Origin: Bactrocera neohumeralis
Lineage: Eukaryota; Arthropoda; Insecta; Diptera; Tephritidae
Direction: 5' to 3'
DNA: 64,000 nt
Assembly (NCBI RefSeq): GCF_024586455.1
Contig: NC_065921.1
Span: forward strand, 61,691,528 to 61,755,527
Each line of letters begins with the position of its first letter. Position 1 is the stretch's first letter. Made by a program: the position numbers and the translations under genes. Below, one piece after another: positions 33,715 to 43,990 of the stretch. Under the pieces are notes generated by a model that searched no databases, had not been told where the DNA came from, and saw only the letters and a program-made list of their open reading frames with translations.

Positions 33715-33815
33715 ACGCTGGTTTGTAGGCGGAGCTGTACAGCGGCAAGGGAAGCGGTGACAATCGTTTGATTTTTTTTGGTACAGCTCGGATTTTCTAC
33801 CAACAACACATTGAC
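33715..33815 (-). repeat. Minus-strand copy of the SINE-linked module
   Basis: The inverse of this stretch reads TGTGTTGTTGGTAGAAAA ... CCGAGCTGTACC ... CGATTGTCACCGCTTCCCTT, matching 5407-5515. The tRNA-like head is not present here, so it is a truncated copy or a separate repeat that the SINE candidate captured. Confidence 0.6.
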
Positions 33816-34039
33816 TTTTTGACAAAACGTGAAGTTTGGCCATTGGTTGTCCGTGACAACCGAGTTTATGTATAAAACAATGGGTGTATAAATTATTTTT
33901 AGGCACTAGTGCGCTTTATTCAGGCTCGATCAGAACTAAACTCTAAAACATTCTTACTCTTAAGTCTAAGCCTAAGCCGTCCTCACTGCCGCTGCCGTCG
34001 TCGCTGCTGTCGTTGCTATGTTTTGTCAGATGCAGTGTC
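33816..34039. other. Unassigned hAT-like unit sequence
   Basis: No gene recognised. A GC-rich triplet stretch (GCCGCTGCCGTCGTCGCTGC) lies at ~33985-34010. Confidence 0.3.
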
Positions 34040-34663
34040 AAAGTGTAAACACAATGGCTACGACAGACTGCAAACTACATCTGTCAAATATTAAAATACA
34101 CACGTTCTTATGGGCAGTGTTATTTTGACAGCTGCACGACTACACGACTGCAGGCCGACAGTTGTCGTTCTCGCTAACTTCAATATCCTCCTATTTTTGC
34201 CAACGACAGTACGACGACAGTAGAGTTGACAGTAGAATGGAAGATAGAAAGAGGAGGTAGAGTGGTGATGCCACTAATATGTAAAATGTAAAATTATTCA
34301 CAGCTCTAACAAACTTGATGTTATTTTACAAATAAAAGCATAAAATAGCTATATTATAGCTATATTATATCATTTGTAATAACAATTGATGATTTAAAGC
34401 AAAAATATTGACCTATTTACTTATTTTTTGCATAAAAAATTTCACTTTGAACAAAATATTAAAATTTCATTGAAGTGAAATGTATTAGTATGGCCACAAC
34501 GAAATTGTGTACATACAAAATGGACAACTGCGTTGTTTTGTGTACATGCCGGCCATTGTGTTGTTGTTGCTTCTCAAAATGTACATGTAGTGAGATGAAC
34601 AACGACGTTTTCAGTTCACTGTCGTGCCGCTGCAGTCTGTCGTAGCCATTGTGTTTACACTTT
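34040..34663 (-). mobile_element. 624-bp MITE, copy 2, inverted relative to copy 1
   Basis: Nearly identical to 21714-22384 in reverse orientation, ending GCAGTCTGTCGTAGCCATTG and without the 47-bp end duplication. The two copies flank ~11.7 kb in inverted orientation. Confidence 0.85.
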
Positions 34664-35631
34664 CAGCGAATCCCACGATACGTCGACTTGCGTGTAGTGT
34701 AAGTCGTCGCTTGTTTGCGTTATATTTGTGCTGCGTCAGCGGATCCCACGGTTACGGTAGCTTGTGCGTATCGTTTGTTGTTGCTTGTCGTTGGATCATA
34801 ACTCGGGCCGTTGGTCATGGATTGGGGTGGTGTTAGTGTTCAGCATTGCCTGAAGCGGATATTAGGCAGACAATGCTGACTTGGTATTTTGGTGGTTTGC
34901 GTTTCGAGTTAACTTATATATTTACACATAAAGTTGTGTGTAGACAAATATACAAACATTATGCGAATAATTCTTTCAAATTTGTTTACATGAACACAAA
35001 ATTACATACATATGTATGTGAATATGTGAACTTTATGCGTACGGTTTTTCAAAATCTGTTTGCATGTACACATATTTATATGCATATGACATCGTCTTTT
35101 AAGATGTTATCAAAACTTCTAATGCCCAAAGCATTAAATATGTACATATATGTACATATGTATAACTTAATAAACCTATATTACTTATAATTATATTAAT
35201 TAAATATTTAAGTAATAATACAAACCTTACACTTTATTATACATTTCAACAGATTTAATGGAATTTATCATTAAATAGGTCAAATTGCATATATGTACAT
35301 ACATACATACTAATGAGCTTTGTTATCAAATATATGGAGAATATATGTATGTAATACATATATAAATGATATCCATAGCCGTTTGCGCATTGTAAATATG
35401 CGAATCTGTAAGCGTACATTGAAATTAGCATTATTTTTCTCATGTACCACTGAAAATGCTCAATTCTGCTATTTTCAACGCTCCTGCTAAATATTGGTGA
35501 AATCCGCTTATAGAAAAGAGTACCCCTGATTTTGTGGTGAAATCCACTAATAGAAAAGAGTACCCCTCCAAAAAATGAAATATCGTAAATTTGGCAACGC
35601 GGTGAACCTTCTCTATATTCTACATTCTCTG
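34664..35631. other. Right part of the hAT-like unit
   Basis: Contains a diverged ~70-bp direct repeat (CAGCGAATCCCACGATACG at 34664 and CAGCGGATCCCACGGTTACG at ~34737), microsatellites around 34980-35400, and two subterminal repeats GAAAAGAGTACCCCT (35512, 35561) before the terminal repeat. No coding frame recognised. Confidence 0.45.
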
Positions 35632-36535
35632 GAAGGCGTGGCTGTAAACCGATTTCACCCATATTTCGTACATGTCATCAGGGTGTTAAGAAAATATTAT
35701 ATACCGAATTTCATTGAAATCGGTATAGTAGTTCCTGAGATATGGTTTTTGGTCCATAAGTGGGCGATGCCACACCCATTTTCAATTTTTAAAAAAAGCC
35801 TGGGTGCAGCTTCCTTCTGCAATTTCTTCCGTAAAATTTAGTGTTTCTGACGTGCAGCTTCCTTCTGCAATTTCTTCCTTAAAATTTAGTGTTTCTGACG
35901 TTTTTAGTTAGTCGGTTAACGCACTTTTAGTGATTTTCAACATAATCTTTGTATGGGAGGTGGGCGTGGTTATTATCCGATTTCTTCCATTTTCAAACTG
36001 TATGTGGAAATGCCAGAAGGAAACGACTCTATGGAAATTGGCTGACATAGCTATAGTAAATTCCGAGATATGCACAAAAAACTTAGTAAGGGGCGGGGCC
36101 ACGCCCACTTTTCTAAAAAAATTACGTCCAAATATGCCCCTCTCTAATGCGATCCTTTGCGTCAACTTTCACTTTAATATCTTTATTTAAGGCTTAGTTA
36201 TGACACTTTATAGGTTTTCGGTTTCCGCCATTTTGTGGGCGTGGCAGTTAGCCGAGTTTGCCCATCTTCGAACTTAACCTTCTTATGGAGCCAAGGAATA
36301 CGTGTACCAGATTTCATCATGATATCTCAATTTTTACTCAAGTTACAGCTTGCACGGACGGACAGACGGAAGGACAGACAGACATCCGGATTTCAACTCT
36401 ACTCGTCACCCTGATCACTTTGGTATATACATATAACCCTATATCTGACTCTTTTAGTTTTAGGACTTACAAACAACCGTTATGTGAACAAAACTATAAT
36501 ACTCTCCTTAGCAACTTTATTGCGAGAGTATAAAA

Positions 36536-37107
36536 ATGGGGACCTTTCCTATGCGAAGATGCTACGGAAAATCAAGTCCGGCTCAACGCTCAGCGGATTC
36601 GGAAATATCGTGACAAAGATACGCAAAACGCAAAGTGGTGAAATGTTGCTACAATTGAGCGGAGCAGTGATTCCAACCGACTCTAAGCAGACCATGAAAA
36701 AATGTCTTGGGGATCTAGACCACGTTAAATTTCTGACCCAGGAGACTCTACTGGAGTGCAAAGACCTTGACTAAGTCACAAGCAAGGAAGAAGTCCTTTA
36801 TGCTCTACAGAGAGAATTAGGAAACCCTGAACTGACGATCTCGTCAATCAAGAGCTTAAGAAAGTCTTATGGAGACACCCAAACAGGACTTATTAAACTC
36901 CCGGTTGAAGCAACTAGACAGCTTCTAGTGACTAGAAAGCTAAAAGTTGGATGAGTATACGAGAATATAGGCAACCTCAGCGATGCTTTAAATGTCTCGA
37001 CTACGGACACACTGCAAAAACCTGTGCAAATGAGGACAGGACCAGACTCTGCAGGAGATGTGGCGAAGAGGACCACCAGGCAAAGGACTGCAATAACAAA
37101 CCAAAAT
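36536..37107 (+). pseudogene. LINE ORF1, C-terminal part with zinc knuckles
   Basis: Resumes the frame cut at 23375 with GDLSYAKMLRKIKSGSTLSG. It continues through an in-frame TAA at ~36772 and a frameshift near 36945. Two zinc knuckles of the form CX2CX4HX4C are visible: CFKCLDYGHTAKTC and CRRCGEEDHQAKDC. A third starts (KPKC) and is lost where a deletion joins ORF2. Zinc-knuckle ORF1 proteins bind the element RNA. Confidence 0.8.
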
Positions 37108-38910
37108 GTTTGCTCTCGACGCAAACAGTATATTGGAGGAGAGAGACAATCGCAAAATTACGTAAGGAATGCCAGCAAGCAAGACGCTTGTACCAAAGGT
37201 CACGCGTTACATTTGAATTCACCACCCTCCAAAAAAACTTCAAGGACAAAAGAAAATTGCTAAAACAGGCAATTAAAAAAAGTAAGCAGGAATGTTTCCT
37301 TTAACTGTGCGACGATGTTGAAAACAACGCTTGGGGACTCGCTTATAAAACGGTAATGGGAAAACTCCGCACTGGCGGACAGTTGCCAACCTCCCCCTCA
37401 ATAATTGAGAGAATAGTTACGGTACTCTTCCCTACCCGACCCCTACTCCATCACGAGATCGTGAGAGTTCCACAAATCTAGGATATACCAGCTGTTTCGA
37501 ATGAAGAAGTCCGAGAAGCTTGCAAACGATTAAACCCATCCAAAGCCCCGGGACCAGATGGAATTCCGAATGCAGCGCTGAAAACGGAGATTGCCAGAAA
37601 CATAGGCTCTTTTCGAACCACGTATAATATATGCATCCAAGAGGGCCGCTTTTCCACCATTTGGGGAAGGCAATATCTGATATTACTGCCGAAACCTAAT
37701 AAATCAATGTCAGAACCGTCCCACTTCCGGCCCAACTGCATGTTAGACTCCGCTGGAAAGGTTCTGGAGCGGATCATATACCAACGGCTAAATAAGGCAA
37801 TTGAAGATGCCGGTGGACTATCCCCAAACCAATTCGGATTCAGGAAGGCAAGATCCACAACCGCAGCGGTAACCCTAGTAAAGACCCTGGCTGAACGAAC
37901 AATAAGTGGGAAAAGATGGAAAGGAGGCACAATACAGTACTGTATAGTTGTAACGCTGGATGTAAAGAATGTCTTTAACTCGGCATCCTGGCATAGTATA
38001 TTGAGTGCACTAAAAAGCTTCTCCGTGCCTCTATATTCTTACAACATGATAGTAAGCTATTTCGAGGAAAGAACAATGAGCTACAAGACAAACGAAGGCT
38101 CCAAAAAATATAAAGTCACCGGTGGAGTACCCCAGGGATCTGTACTCGGACCGCTACTCTGGAACATCATGTACGAGGGAGTGCTGCGACTGAAGGTACC
38201 TAAAAACGTACACATCATTGGGTTCGCAGACGATATCGCTGTTGTGGTTATAGCAAAGCACAAACACTATATAGTTTCGATTACTAACAGGACAATAGCG
38301 TTAATAAGCAATTGGCTCGAAAATAACGGACTGAATCTAGCGGAGAGCAAGACCGAGGCGGTACTCATTACTGACCGAAAAGTTCGGGAAGTTGCCACGT
38401 TGCGTACAAAGGGGGTAAGCATCACTACACAACCTGTAATCAAATACTTGGGAATTATTCTTGATGCAAGGATGTCCTTTAAGGAACACTTAGCGTACAC
38501 ATGCGACAAAGCGACAAAAGTGTGCAGAGCCTTGACCCGGTTAATGCTAAATACCCGCGGGCCAAAGCAAAATAGAAGACGATTATTAGCTGGTGTATTA
38601 AAGTCAGTCGCGCTGTACGGCGCTCAGATATGGGGAAAAGCCCTAGAAATCAAATCTTATCGCCGTGGTCTTTTTTTTTGTATATACCACTTGCGCGCTG
38701 AGAGTGTGCTCTGCGTTCCGCACAGTATCGGAAGATGCTGCCCTAATAATTTCGGGCCTACACTCTTTAGACCTCTTGGCCAAAGAAATTCAATGCCTTA
38801 CAAATGACAGGTTACTGCATAATACAATAAAAGAAATTGCAAGGGCAGAGACGGTGAATCACTGGCAAAAACGTTGGGAGGAAATCGAAAACGGACGGTG
38901 GACATTCTGA
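37108..38910 (+). pseudogene. LINE ORF2 without endonuclease (reverse transcriptase)
   Basis: Begins in the basic linker upstream of the RT (KDKRKLLKQAIKKSKQECFL), so the entire endonuclease is deleted. In-frame stops at ~37302 and ~37480 precede the RT: LNPSKAPGPDGIPNAALK, LPKPNK, RPNCMLDSAGKVLERIIYQR, QFGFRKARST, LDVKNVFNSA, VTGGVPQGSVLGPLLWNIMY, and catalytic FADDIAV (~38223). The main open stretch starts 37707. A frameshift near 38665 and a deletion then remove the C-terminal zinc-binding region; the last piece reads VCSAFRTVSEDAALIISGLH. The adjacent LINE at 39478 shows what is missing. Confidence 0.85.
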
Positions 38911-39029
38911 CTGATTCTGATTCTGACTGATGGTGGTACCGGGGGGAACGGTACAGGATGGAAGGAGGTTTAGTTCGGATTAAAGTTCCACACTGACTGG
39001 GGTCCAAGCGTTCGATGCTTCCTCCTCAT

Positions 39030-39052
39030 AAAAAAAAAACCTATTTATATGT
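39030..39052. repeat. LINE poly-A tail and right 14-bp target-site duplication
   Basis: A-run 39030-39039 followed by ACCTATTTATATGT (39039-39052, the first A shared with the tail), matching 21527-21540. Confidence 0.8.
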
Positions 39053-39336
39053 AAGCATCTACACATACACAGTCATGCATGCAGGACGTAACATTTACGC
39101 AGAATGCATATTATGCATATATTGGTATAATGGCATACATATGACGGCATATGTAGGTACATGCAAAAACAGATACTTGTGTGTGCTAGTGTATGTGTGC
39201 GCTTTGACTATGCGCATGAAAATTGCAAAACTTTTCCACTTTCAGACATTCAAATTGCACGCCACAACCCAAACACACACACATACAAAAGAGTATTTTA
39301 TATATCTACACATATGCATACATGTATCTATCGGCG
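39053..39336. other. Microsatellite-rich host-side sequence
   Basis: CATA/TGCA-rich sequence between the two LINEs. This is the original continuation of 21240-21526 before the LINE inserted. No gene. Confidence 0.4.
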
Positions 39337-41682
39337 ACAATCGACGAATTACGCAGTGCTACAGGAATGTTTTAAGAGGAAGCGAAACGACCTCAAAAAA
39401 ACTATTAAAAGGAGAAAGGCCTGCTGCTTCAAAGAGCTGTGCAATAAACAAAAGTCCGAGGACACAAAGACCAAGCCCCAACCTGTTCCAAACTACTAAA
39501 GACTGTAGTAGAAACCCTCTTTCCCGCGCAACCGTCAGAAGAATATCGATCAGAAGAAACCGGAACAATACCTACACCAGTCACTAACAAAGAGGTTGTA
39601 GAGGCAGCAGAAAGGTTCGCCAATAACAAGGCATCAGGGCTGGACGGCATACCCAACAGGGCCCTAAAGATAGCCATCAAACACAACACTGACCCGTTCA
39701 CAAGACTGTTCGAAAAGTGCCTACGAGAGGGCTTATTCCCAAAAATTTGGAAAATGCAACGTCTGGTTCTAATTCCAAAACCAAACAAACCGCCTGGAGA
39801 ACCAAACTCGTACCGACCACTGTGCATGTTGGACACGGTGGGGAAAATACTAGAACGAATAATAAGCGTACGCCTGGAGCAACATCTCGAAAAAGAGCAA
39901 CCCGGACTGGCCGATAACCAATATGGATTTCGCAGACACAGGTCAACAATAGACGCAATCAAAAAGCTTACTGACGTCGCAAGTAAAGCTATAGAAGGAA
40001 CGCGATGGATGTACGGCTCCAAAGAGTACTGCGCGGTAGTCACTTTCGATGTTAAGAATGCCTTTAATTCAGCCTACTGGCCGCATATAATAAGAGCTCT
40101 CCAATTGAAGAAAACACCACCCTATTTGCTGAATATCGTCTCCAACTACCTGTCGGACAGGGTCCTGCTATACGAGACAGACGAAGGACTACAACGCTAT
40201 ATGGTGACGGGCGGAGTTCCACAAGGCTCAGTCCTGGGCCCACTCCTGTGGAATATCTTATATGATGGAGTGCTGCGCCTCCCATTACCCAAGCAGGTGC
40301 AAATAATTGGATACGCGGATGACATCGCGGTGACTGTGGTAGCAAAAGAAATTCACGAAATAGAGCGTTTGTGCAATCATACAGCGGAAAAAATCAAAGA
40401 ATGGCTTAGGGTAACAAAGCTCCAACTAGCTGGCCAAAAGACGGAAGCAGTACTAATCACAAGCAGGAAGAAATTAGAGGTCGCTACACTCAATATTGAC
40501 GGATATACCATTACCACACAGCAATCTCTGAGATATCTAGGAGTGATGATAGACTCGAGGTTAAGTTACAAGACGCATATAGACAAAGCTTGTGAAAAAG
40601 CATCTAGGGTGACGGCGGCGCTAACAAGGACAATGGCCAACATTGGTGGACCAAGTCAGAATAGACGAGCCCTCTTGGCCAAAGTGAGTCAGTCTATACT
40701 TATGTATGCTGCACCCATTTGGGGGATAGCGCTGCAGCAGAAAACATACGCAGAAAAGGCGAAATCAATAGTACGACTGAATGCAATCAGAGTTGCATGT
40801 GCCTTCCGCACTGTATCACATCAGGCGGCTGGAGTTATATCAGGCCTCATGCCACCAGACATAATGGCCATGGAAATGAAGCGAGTATTCGACAAAACGA
40901 AAAGCAAAGGCGCTCGCTTAACAAATGAAGAGAGGAAGCAGGAAAGACAACGGAGCCTAACTGAATGGCAGAAACGATGGGACGAAGCAACTACGGGGAG
41001 ATGGACGCACAGGCTTATTAGAAGCATACAACCATGGATAGAACGGAAACACGGGGAAACTGATTTTTACCTTACGCAGTTTTTAACAGGTCATGGATGC
41101 TATAGAGAATATCTATACAAATACGGACATGACGACGGAACAAACTGCTCCTACTGCAGCAACAGCAATGAAAATGCATTGCATATCTTCTTTTCCTGCC
41201 CAAAATATGAAAAAGAAAGACTAGAAATAGAGAATTTGATAAACGATCGCGTGACTCCGGAGAACATAGTGCCTTACATGATCGAATCGAAGGTGGTCTG
41301 GGACAGAATGAGAGCGTGGGCAGCTATTGCTATGCAAGAGTTAAGAAAGAAAGAGTGGCAACGCAGCGAAAACAGAAGGATAAATCGGAATCAGACCGAA
41401 ATTGTGTGAATGAAGAGCCGAATGGCTAAGCTTGGTCCCACGATGTAATGCCTAACGGCGGTCCCGTGGGCCAAATACAAGCAAAGACGACGGAGTTTAG
41501 GGTTTAGTACGTAGGCGTACTGTGTCGCAAGTCCAGCTTGGGCGTGCGGCCAATACGAATCGTGCATATCGTCCGGAAAAATGACGATATCTTTGAAGAT
41601 TCCCCTCCGAAACCAAATTATAAAATGCTGTTTTAAATGGCGAGGAAAGAACGAGTGCAATATCTTAAAACCATAAAAATAT
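39337..41682 (+). mobile_element. Second R1-like LINE, 5'-truncated
   Basis: Starts abruptly near 39337 in the linker upstream of the RT (LQECFKRKRNDLKKTIKRRK), so ORF1 and the endonuclease are absent, as in a 5'-truncated insertion. A complete RT and C-terminus follow and then a 3' UTR from 41410 (GGTCCCACGATGTAATGCCT). The 3' end is not resolved before the gap at 41683. Confidence 0.82.
39478..41409 (+). pseudogene. R1-like LINE ORF2: reverse transcriptase and C-terminal CCHC
   Basis: An uninterrupted frame of ~640 codons from 39478 to TGA at 41407-41409; the first in-frame ATG is 39754 (551 codons). Upstream, KRKRNDLKKTIKRRKACCFK is in another frame, showing a small deletion or frameshift near 39460. 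RT motifs: NNKASGLDGIPNRALKIA, LIPKPNKPPGEPNSYRPLCM, QYGFRRHRSTIDAI, FDVKNAFNSAYW, VTGGVPQGSVLGPLLWNILY, and catalytic YADDIAV (~40313). The C-terminal region has FLTGHGCYREYLYKYGHDD and the zinc-binding CSYC...HIFFSC (~41150-41200), the pattern of R1-clade proteins, which lack RNase H. The RT is intact in frame but the element cannot move itself without its endonuclease. Confidence 0.87.
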
Positions 41683-41782
41683 NNNNNNNNNNNNNNNNNN
41701 NNNNNNNNNNNNNNNNNNNNNNNNNNNNNNNNNNNNNNNNNNNNNNNNNNNNNNNNNNNNNNNNNNNNNNNNNNNNNNNNNN
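41683..41782. other. Assembly gap (100 N)
   Basis: Exactly 100 N, right after the LINE 3' region. Confidence 0.99.
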
Positions 41783-42286
41783 AAAGGCGGCAAGGAGGCA
41801 GTGAACGGAAAAAGGAATTTGGGATGCAAAAGAAAAACATTAGAAAGTATAAAGGAAAAAAGAAACGAAAAAAATAAAAACTTTTATATTTGTTTGATAT
41901 TTTTTTGGGGGATTTTTGACATAAATAATAAAAAATAATTTTGGGTTCAGGGCATTTTTGGGGTAGGGGATTTTTTTTTTTAAGATAAATTTATAAATCA
42001 AATATTTCTTGAAAAGAAAAGTTATTTGTCTCAAGCTCCCCAGATTCACCAAAATTTATCAAAAGGTTATCACTTTTAAAAGAAATTTTTTTGAAGGGAA
42101 ATGGATATGTTAATTTATGTTTTGGTTCTCTATTACCTTATTTGACAAGAAACCCAGCCCAAGTCAACACCCATTTGTTCAAAGTTTCAAATTACATGAG
42201 AAAAGGCATGGTCTGTCATAAAAAAGAAGGACGCAAACTTCAGGTTGTTTAAAAAGCCTCTTTAAAAGGTTTTGGAAGAAAGACAT
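41783..42286. other. Homopolymer-rich, possibly poorly polished sequence
   Basis: Unusual runs such as TTTTTTTGGGGGATTTTTGAC, GGGGTAGGGGATTTTTTTTTT and frequent A/T homopolymers directly after the gap. No feature recognised; base quality may be low. Confidence 0.4.
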
Positions 42287-43324
42287 TTTAATTAAAAAAA
42301 AAAAACATACATATTCTTCAATCCGTCATACCTACTCTTCTGACTTCGTCACTCGCCCAGCGTCAGCTAGTCGATTGCTTTTTTGCTTTCACATAATGAA
42401 GGCAAAAATATGTATACCGACAGCAGTGGCTTGGCCCCAAAAGCAAAAAGCAAAGTTTTCTCATAAAATTCCGCAATGAAACCATTAAAAAATAAAAATT
42501 GCAATAAATATAACAGCATGTACAAAAAAGAAAAAAAAACAAAATTTGAAAAATTGAAAAATTGAATTGCACACATACTTAATTTGAAAACTTTTCCATA
42601 ATCGTCGTGTTGTCGCCGTCGTGCTGTGCTCTCTCTTGGCATTTGAGGCCATCGTCAGGATATTGTTACGGATTCGTATTCGTATTTTATGTGAGTTTAA
42701 TGAGGCATGCAACATAAATGTTGTAAATGAAGTTCAACTATATTTATATATAAAATAAAGTGTATTTGTAAGTATGTATGTATATAAACTTATATATACA
42801 TACGTAACTCGTGTTTCTTTGTAAATCGGTTAGTGGTTCAAATTTGTTTGTAGTTACAATGCCAATTACGACACATTCGAAAGTTTGCTGCTTAAAAAGT
42901 TATTATATTTATTTAAATTAAAGAAAAGAAAACAATTATCGAAATTCGAAAGTCAAAAAGTTTTCAGCTTTTATTGTATATTTGGATGCTGAGGAGACGC
43001 TCTTCGGATTAAATTCTACTCACGTCTGCTCACATATACTGAACTCCCCCCAAAATGAAACTGCTCTGTAAGAATCCATGTTTGTTTGGTTTTTTAAATT
43101 GTTTTGCTGTTTTAAATTTGTTCAAGGAAATTAAATCAATTTCAGGCTCTAGTTCTTTAAGTACCAACTCGTTAGACCTCGATAACTCTTATATATATAT
43201 ATATATTAAAATATAATATTCAATGGCTTGACTGTGTTACCAAGCTTTTCTTTCTTTACTTCATTTTCTACGCGCTAACCGAAGAGTGCCACAACGTGAT
43301 ATCCTAATGCGCGTTTAGAAACGG

Positions 43325-43660
43325 CTTAACGGTCAACCCAAGTGAAAGTGAAATTTTTTTATTTGCCAGGTATAAGATCCCAGATGTGCCTATCTTCTCA
43401 TGCGGAGGCTCATGCCTTCAACCTGCTGATAAGGTGAAATACCTGCCAAATATTGAGAAGGGAAAAGGATGGTATATGCCTTAGAATCTATAAAAAGCTT
43501 GAATTCATCCTAAGAGTGGCTCTCATCGGTATCTCTGATGCTCTGCGAACAATACCATTACTAGCACTTAATGTTAATTTAATCATAGCACCCATGGACA
43601 TTGCTGGCAGGTGCATTGCTAAGAAATGCCCTTTAATGGCTCAGGGAAGCTGAAGGGGTC
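43325..43660 (+). pseudogene. Non-LTR retrotransposon RT relic (copy-2 version)
   Basis: Counterpart of 8385-8710: a broken NGLTVNPSESE / YKIPDVPIFSCGG part, then VALIGISDALRTIPLLALNV and APMDIAGRCIAKKC in an open stretch from ~43500 to 43653. Shares the breaks of copy 1, so it was already dead when duplicated. Confidence 0.6.
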
Positions 43661-43865
43661 TGAACAAGGACAGCTCCAAATTCTCTCTTCCTGCTCGTTG
43701 TGGTTTTTTCTCCCCTCACATGTATAAGTGGATGATAGTTTTTGGTTGAACTTTGTCGAAGAAACGACTCTGTCTAATAAATTGATAATACTGAAATATT
43801 TTAATCTGAAATTAGGAACATCCAGCACTAAGTTACGAGAATAGTATAAGTCCTCCTAAGGCATC

Positions 43866-43990
43866 TCATTCATACCATTTCAACTTTTTACTTTCAAAAG
43901 TCTCACATGTGTCTAAACCAACAACTACGCCTTCTAACACTGTATTGATGTATAGTTCAATCACCGTTACCGAATAAGAGCTGACCAATT
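43866..43990 (-). other. Open frame, copy-2 partner of 9023-9178
   Basis: Reads LVSSYSVTVIELYINTVLEG and ends ESKKLKWYE-stop, with a 39-nt in-frame deletion relative to copy 1. See that entry. Confidence 0.25.

Larger units (their letters stand above)
23583..35631. mobile_element. 12.05-kb unit with hAT-like ends
   Basis: Left end CAGAGAACGTATAATATAGA and right end (inverted) CAGAGAATGTAGAATATAGA, both followed by GAAGGTTCA, form ~29-bp imperfect inverted repeats. CAGAGAA is the start of hAT elements such as hobo and Hermes. A 7-bp repeat GAAGGCG flanks it (23576-23582, 35632-35638); hAT elements usually give 8 bp. Subterminal motif TATTAGTGGATTTCAC occurs at both ends and twice at the right end (35480-35570). 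After removing nested elements ~2.3 kb remains, with no recognisable transposase, so it is probably non-autonomous. Confidence 0.75.
23376..36535 (+). repeat. Repeat T copy 4, split by the 12-kb hAT-like unit
   Basis: Left piece 23376-23582 ends at ...TTGGAAGAAGGCG; right piece starts at 35632 with GAAGGCGTGGCTGTAAACCG and runs to GAGAGTATAAAA at ~36535. Joined, they give one ordinary T copy, with GAAGGCG present on both sides as the insertion's target duplication. The right piece has a 49-bp tandem duplication at ~35805-35902. The T copy in turn interrupts LINE ORF1. Confidence 0.85.
21541..39038 (+). mobile_element. R1-like LINE, 17.5 kb after nested insertions
   Basis: Non-LTR retrotransposon whose own sequence is 21541-21713, 22385-23375 and about 36536-39038 (~3.7 kb). 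It is bounded by a 14-bp direct repeat and ends in a poly-A at 39030-39039. The 5' UTR carries a 671-bp MITE. ORF1 (zinc-knuckle protein) is split by repeat T, which is itself split by the 12-kb hAT-like unit. ORF2 lacks its whole endonuclease domain: ORF1 zinc-knuckle sequence at ~37105 passes straight into the ORF2 region upstream of the RT. It also lacks the C-terminal CCHC end. R1 clade is my best guess from ORF1 and RT motifs. Confidence 0.82.

Noticed and set aside
34846..35190. 114-codon open frame within the hAT-like unit as transposase
   Set aside because: Dominated by ACATATG-type simple sequence; no hAT dimerisation or DDE motif.
23376..36535. Reading the T right half at 35632-36535 as an independent copy
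   Set aside because: Its left edge is exactly complementary in content to the break at 23582 and the 7-bp overlap is a target duplication, so it is the second half of one copy.
38930..38990. A transcription terminator or riboswitch at the LINE 3' end
   Set aside because: The GC-rich stretch is the LINE 3' UTR before poly-A; no such bacterial-type element is expected in this genome.
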